From assembly GCA_002500925.1 (NCBI GenBank), contig DLTN01000015.1, forward strand, positions 4,530 to 19,903: 15,374 nt of DNA. The letters are read 5' to 3'. The notes below the pieces were generated by a model. It made no database searches. It saw only the letters and a program-made list of their open reading frames with translations, and was not told where the DNA came from. Shown here piece by piece: positions 15,042 through 15,374 of this stretch. The translations under genes were made by a program, and so were the position numbers. How positions within the stretch are numbered: position 1 is the stretch's first letter; every line of letters begins with the position of its first letter. The DNA comes from Gemmatimonadales bacterium UBA7835. GTDB lineage: Bacteria > Gemmatimonadota > Gemmatimonadetes > Longimicrobiales > Gaopeijiaceae.

Positions 15042-15299
15042 ATGACAACAGCCGAGTCCGAAGCCCGAAAGGCCCTAAATCGACTGCGCCGTGCGCTTGA
15101 GAAAGCCCAACGCGAGATAGTTGAGCTCGAAGGTGCGCTCTCACACGCCGAGGGGACCGATTTCCCGTCTGATATTTACGAAGGCATGAATCTATCCATC
15201 CGACAATTACTTGACTTTACTGAGGACGAGGCGTCACGGCTTCAGGAAAAGATTCTGCACTCAGGAGGACTTGAAGCGGGAAGGGTGCGTAGGGGTTAA
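15042..15299 (+). CDS. Small hypothetical protein with N-terminal coiled coil
   Basis: An 85-residue ORF that I do not recognise. Residues 4-35 are rich in Ala, Arg, Glu and Lys with regularly spaced Leu (ALNRLRRALEKAQREIVELE), predicting an amphipathic helix or coiled coil. A second charged helix follows (DFTEDEASRLQEKIL). There is no signal peptide, membrane segment or Cys. An in-frame TAA at 15024-15026 precedes ATG 15042 and there is no clear Shine-Dalgarno. It is divergent from the YpdA-like gene with 62 bp between them. Amino-acid composition and length look like a real small protein, but nothing assigns a function. Confidence 0.5.
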   Translation: MTTAESEARKALNRLRRALEKAQREIVELEGALSHAEGTDFPSDIYEGMNLSIRQLLDFTEDEASRLQEKILHSGGLEAGRVRRG

Positions 15300-15309
15300 T
15301 CCAGAGGCG

Positions 15310-15374
15310 GTGCAGGCGCCTTCCGCGGAGTTCGGCTCCATTCAGGAAGTGGCGCACAGGCTTAGAGGGTATAG
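15310..15374 (+). CDS. Possible start of a further gene (3' truncated by window edge)
   Basis: From GTG 15310 the frame is open to the end of the window, giving about 21 residues that include SIQEVAHRLRGY. This faintly resembles the helix before the P-loop in MoxR-family ATPases, but it is too short to assign. AGAGG at 15303-15307 is too close to be a good ribosome binding site. The frame is also open upstream into the small gene, so the start is uncertain. Confidence 0.2.
   Translation, partial: MQAPSAEFGSIQEVAHRLRGY

Overview
This is a compact bacterial chromosomal segment with mid-range GC. It is gene-dense, with short intergenic gaps and several operon-like pairs. I see no insertion sequence, phage gene, CRISPR array, rRNA or tRNA. 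The genes suggest an aerobic, respiring bacterium with an exported protein: ETF:quinone oxidoreductase, Lon, MutY, YgfZ, a YpdA-type flavoprotein, and a gamma-glutamyltransferase-like enzyme with a signal peptide. The species cannot be fixed from the sequence. The gene set resembles what I recall of uncultivated soil or marine lineages such as Gemmatimonadota, but that is an impression, not a result.

Layout: (1) 1-1700, plus strand: the C-terminal end of mutY, a creatininase-family amidohydrolase and an SDR oxidoreductase, closely spaced. (2) 1746-3203, minus strand: a magnesium-chelatase/MoxR-like AAA+ ATPase, divergent from (3) 3322-5010, an ETF-ubiquinone oxidoreductase. (4) 5147-7683, minus strand: a two-gene unit of secreted GGT-like hydrolase followed by a NUDT19-like NUDIX hydrolase. 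(5) A 437-bp leader region, then lon (8121-10649, plus strand). (6) selD on the minus strand, convergent with lon. (7) 11947-13934, plus strand: a SirB1-like transglutaminase/TPR protein overlapping a YgfZ-family protein. (8) 13990-14979, minus strand: a YpdA-family reductase. (9) A small coiled-coil ORF and possibly the start of another gene at the right edge.

The main discovery is in selD. Read conventionally, the gene would start at 11725 and lack its catalytic N-terminus. The same frame continues upstream through one in-frame TGA (11743-11741) to an ATG at 11809 with a strong Shine-Dalgarno AAGGAG five bases before it. The bridged N-terminus reads SHGAG-U-ACK, the SelD active-site motif, with TGA at the catalytic Cys/Sec position and the essential Lys three residues later. 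A perfect 5-bp hairpin begins 9 nt after the TGA, where a bacterial SECIS element is expected. So selenophosphate synthetase here is very probably a selenoprotein that helps make the selenium donor for its own synthesis. The host should then carry selA, selB and selC elsewhere.

Secondary points of interest: an ETF-QO that lacks one of the four canonical Fe-S cysteines; a Lon with a 44-residue Lys/Arg-rich tail; a lone AAA+ ATPase with variant Walker motifs and no visible VWA partner; and a GGT-like enzyme whose residues around the catalytic Thr differ from classical GGT. Several genes (selD, ygfZ, ypdA, ETF-QO) relate to redox or Fe-S chemistry, but they are in separate transcription units and I do not claim a single pathway.
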